Origin: Segatella baroniae DSM 16972 = JCM 13447
GTDB taxonomy: Bacteria > Bacteroidota > Bacteroidia > Bacteroidales > Bacteroidaceae
Length of the DNA: 64,000 nucleotides
Reading direction: 5' to 3'
NCBI RefSeq assembly: GCF_000426585.1
Contig: NZ_AUFQ01000001.1
Location: 248,001 to 312,000 of the forward strand
The position numbers and the translations under genes were made by a program. Below are positions 62,731 to 64,000 of this stretch, one piece after another. The notes beneath the pieces are model-generated. The model was not told the origin of the DNA. It saw only the letters and a program-made list of their open reading frames with translations, and made no database searches. The first letter of the stretch is position 1, and each line of letters starts with the position of its first letter.

Positions 62731-64000
62731 TCATCGGGGTTCTTCCACCTTGCCGACCTGCCGGAGTCCATTCACGGGGTTGTTGGTCGTGATGAAATCC
62801 ACACCGGCTTCGATGAAATGCTTGATGTCATCGGGCTTGTTCACCGTCCACACGTTGACGGTCATGCCCAATTCGTGACACCGGCGAATCCATTCGGGGT
62901 GCTGCTTCAGCACCTTGTAGTGGTAGTCAATGCCGTTGCATCCCCACGATTTCACCTCGTCGGGTGTCGCGTCACCGTTCAGATAGGCGATGTTGGCCCC
63001 CTTCAGCTTCCCGGCCAACCGCCGGCAGACGTTCTTGCTGAAAGAGATGTAGTCCACGCGGTCGGCTATGCCCGAAGCCTTCACTGCCTTCAGAGCCTCA
63101 TCCACACAAACGTTCTCGCGCTTCTCCGACTTGTGTCGCTTGATTTCCAACACCAAACGGGTCGTGCAACTCTTGCCGGCTGCCAGATATTCGTGCAACA
63201 ACGGGCGGCGTTCGCCATTGACCAGCTTGCGGTCGACGATGTCTTTCCACTTGGAGTCCTCGATGACGAGTTCGTCGATAGTATCGTCGTGGTTGACCAC
63301 CAGCTTGCCGTCGGCCGTCACATGAATGTCGAATTCAGAACCATAAGTATGGATGCTGTCGGCCTTCACCAGCGAAGCGATTGAGTTCTGGGCGCTTCCC
63401 GCCACGTCCCAATAGCCCCGGTGGGCGATGATCTTCGGGCCGACGATGGCTCTCAGCGCCTTGGTGTAGGCCTGGGCGTAAATCATCGAACCGATGTCGT
63501 TGGGATGAACGCCTTCGATCATGCCGTCTTCGGTCAGGTCGAGCTGGTCGTGTGTCAGCAGATACAGGTTGGCCACGCCCGCTTGCTTCAACTTCCTGTA
63601 GGCTTCGCGCAGTGCTTTGTTGCCACGCTCATAGGGCCGGTAGGCTCCGGCGTGCATCACGCTGTCGCTCAGTTCGTGGTTTTCCACCAGCAGGATGGGC
63701 GCGGCGGTCTTCCGACGCAGCAGTCTCACGCCTTCCAAAGCCCTGCTTTCGACGGTCGCGGCGTCCAGGCTCCAGGAGTTGGGTATCGGATCTACCACGT
63801 AGGCCTCGGCGTCGATCTCGGCAAGGGCCTTGAACAGCTCCGGCTCCATGTAGCAGCTACCCGAGAAACCCAGGTTGACGAAGGGCTTGTGAAGGGCTCG
63901 CGCCGCAATGTTGGTGATGGCCAGGCCGGGACGCGATGGCGAAGCGCCCTGGATGATGCTGCTTCCATAGACCACGATGGGCTTCTCCACGGTCTCGGCA
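62731..64000 (-). CDS. SGNH hydrolase fused to glycerophosphodiester phosphodiesterase, 5' end truncated
   Basis: At least 422 residues; the frame is open to the window edge, so the start lies to the right. The first visible domain is an SGNH/GDSL esterase (V-V-Y-G-S-S-I-I-Q-G with the catalytic Ser, late D-G-M-I-E-G-V-H-P-N-D with Asp/His). The second, from about residue 190, is GDPD. It has I-A-H-R-G-Y-W, A-Q-N-S-I, E-F-D-I-H-V-T and V-N-H-D-D-T-I, all catalytic residues present. It may deacylate and cleave lipid-derived glycerophosphodiesters. Fusion order SGNH then GDPD is uncommon. Confidence 0.85.
   Translation of the reverse strand, partial: AETVEKPIVVYGSSIIQGASPSRPGLAITNIAARALHKPFVNLGFSGSCYMEPELFKALAEIDAEAYVVDPIPNSWSLDAATVESRALEGVRLLRRKTAAPILLVENHELSDSVMHAGAYRPYERGNKALREAYRKLKQAGVANLYLLTHDQLDLTEDGMIEGVHPNDIGSMIYAQAYTKALRAIVGPKIIAHRGYWDVAGSAQNSIASLVKADSIHTYGSEFDIHVTADGKLVVNHDDTIDELVIEDSKWKDIVDRKLVNGERRPLLHEYLAAGKSCTTRLVLEIKRHKSEKRENVCVDEALKAVKASGIADRVDYISFSKNVCRRLAGKLKGANIAYLNGDATPDEVKSWGCNGIDYHYKVLKQHPEWIRRCHELGMTVNVWTVNKPDDIKHFIEAGVDFITTNNPVNGLRQVGKVEEPR

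Noticed and set aside
1-64000. tRNA, rRNA, prophage or integrated element
   Set aside because: No cloverleaf, rRNA-like stretch, integrase, transposase or phage gene was found on reading both strands by eye; a tRNA-scanning program was not available.

Overview
The window reads as a chromosomal segment of a Bacteroidetes bacterium, most likely a Prevotellaceae member of fairly high GC (about half by eye). Supporting signs are SusC/SusD pairs with lipoproteins, an UpxY-type antiterminator, a one-polypeptide Nfn-like transhydrogenase, DUF4369 proteins, and promoters of the Bacteroidetes form TTTG-N19/20-TAnnTTTG. There is no rRNA, tRNA, IS element, prophage or CRISPR array that I can support. 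The assignment is inference from gene content; no database search was possible.

Layout. 1-421 is the 3' end of a SusD-like gene. It faces a four-gene outer-membrane uptake operon read leftward (7716 to 524: SusC, SusD, DUF4843 lipoprotein, PKD-like lipoprotein). 8.3-14.5 kb holds an ATP-grasp-like protein, a divergent AAA ATPase and pyruvate:ferredoxin oxidoreductase. 14.8-18.4 kb holds a SpoU methyltransferase, a membrane protein overlapping bifunctional hisB, and rplU-rpmA. 18.7-29.2 kb holds rfbC (leftward), an FAD/Fe-S lactate/glycolate-type dehydrogenase overlapping mutS2, then mfd and a polyprenol-phosphate glycosyltransferase (leftward). 29.6-39.1 kb is rightward: a thioredoxin-fold lipid-free secreted protein, serS, a small beta-barrel, the Nfn-like fusion, a PD40-type protein, uridine phosphorylase and mnmE. 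A leftward sialidase follows.

41.2-49.5 kb is a surface-polysaccharide precursor operon: UpxY antiterminator, a DUF262/DUF1524 (GmrSD-like) protein, a CapD-like dehydratase, a 70-residue protein, a UDP-sugar dehydrogenase, gmd and fcl. It ends in a strong terminator and has no glycosyltransferase or flippase. 49.5-51.0 kb is non-coding and full of hairpins and repeats. 51-56 kb is leftward housekeeping (plsC, metallophosphoesterase, pyrC, DUF4369 lipoprotein, small membrane protein, FtsB/DivIC-like). dnaX reads rightward, and asnA, a CPA2 antiporter, pepT and a truncated SGNH-GDPD fusion read leftward.

The most unusual signal is not a gene. Five intergenic arrays of a degenerate 22-bp unit (5 or 6 units each) start at 8247, 18560, 29389, 40745 and 50732. 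They are about 10-11 kb apart, appear to have the same polarity, and align unit for unit, whatever the orientation of the genes around them.
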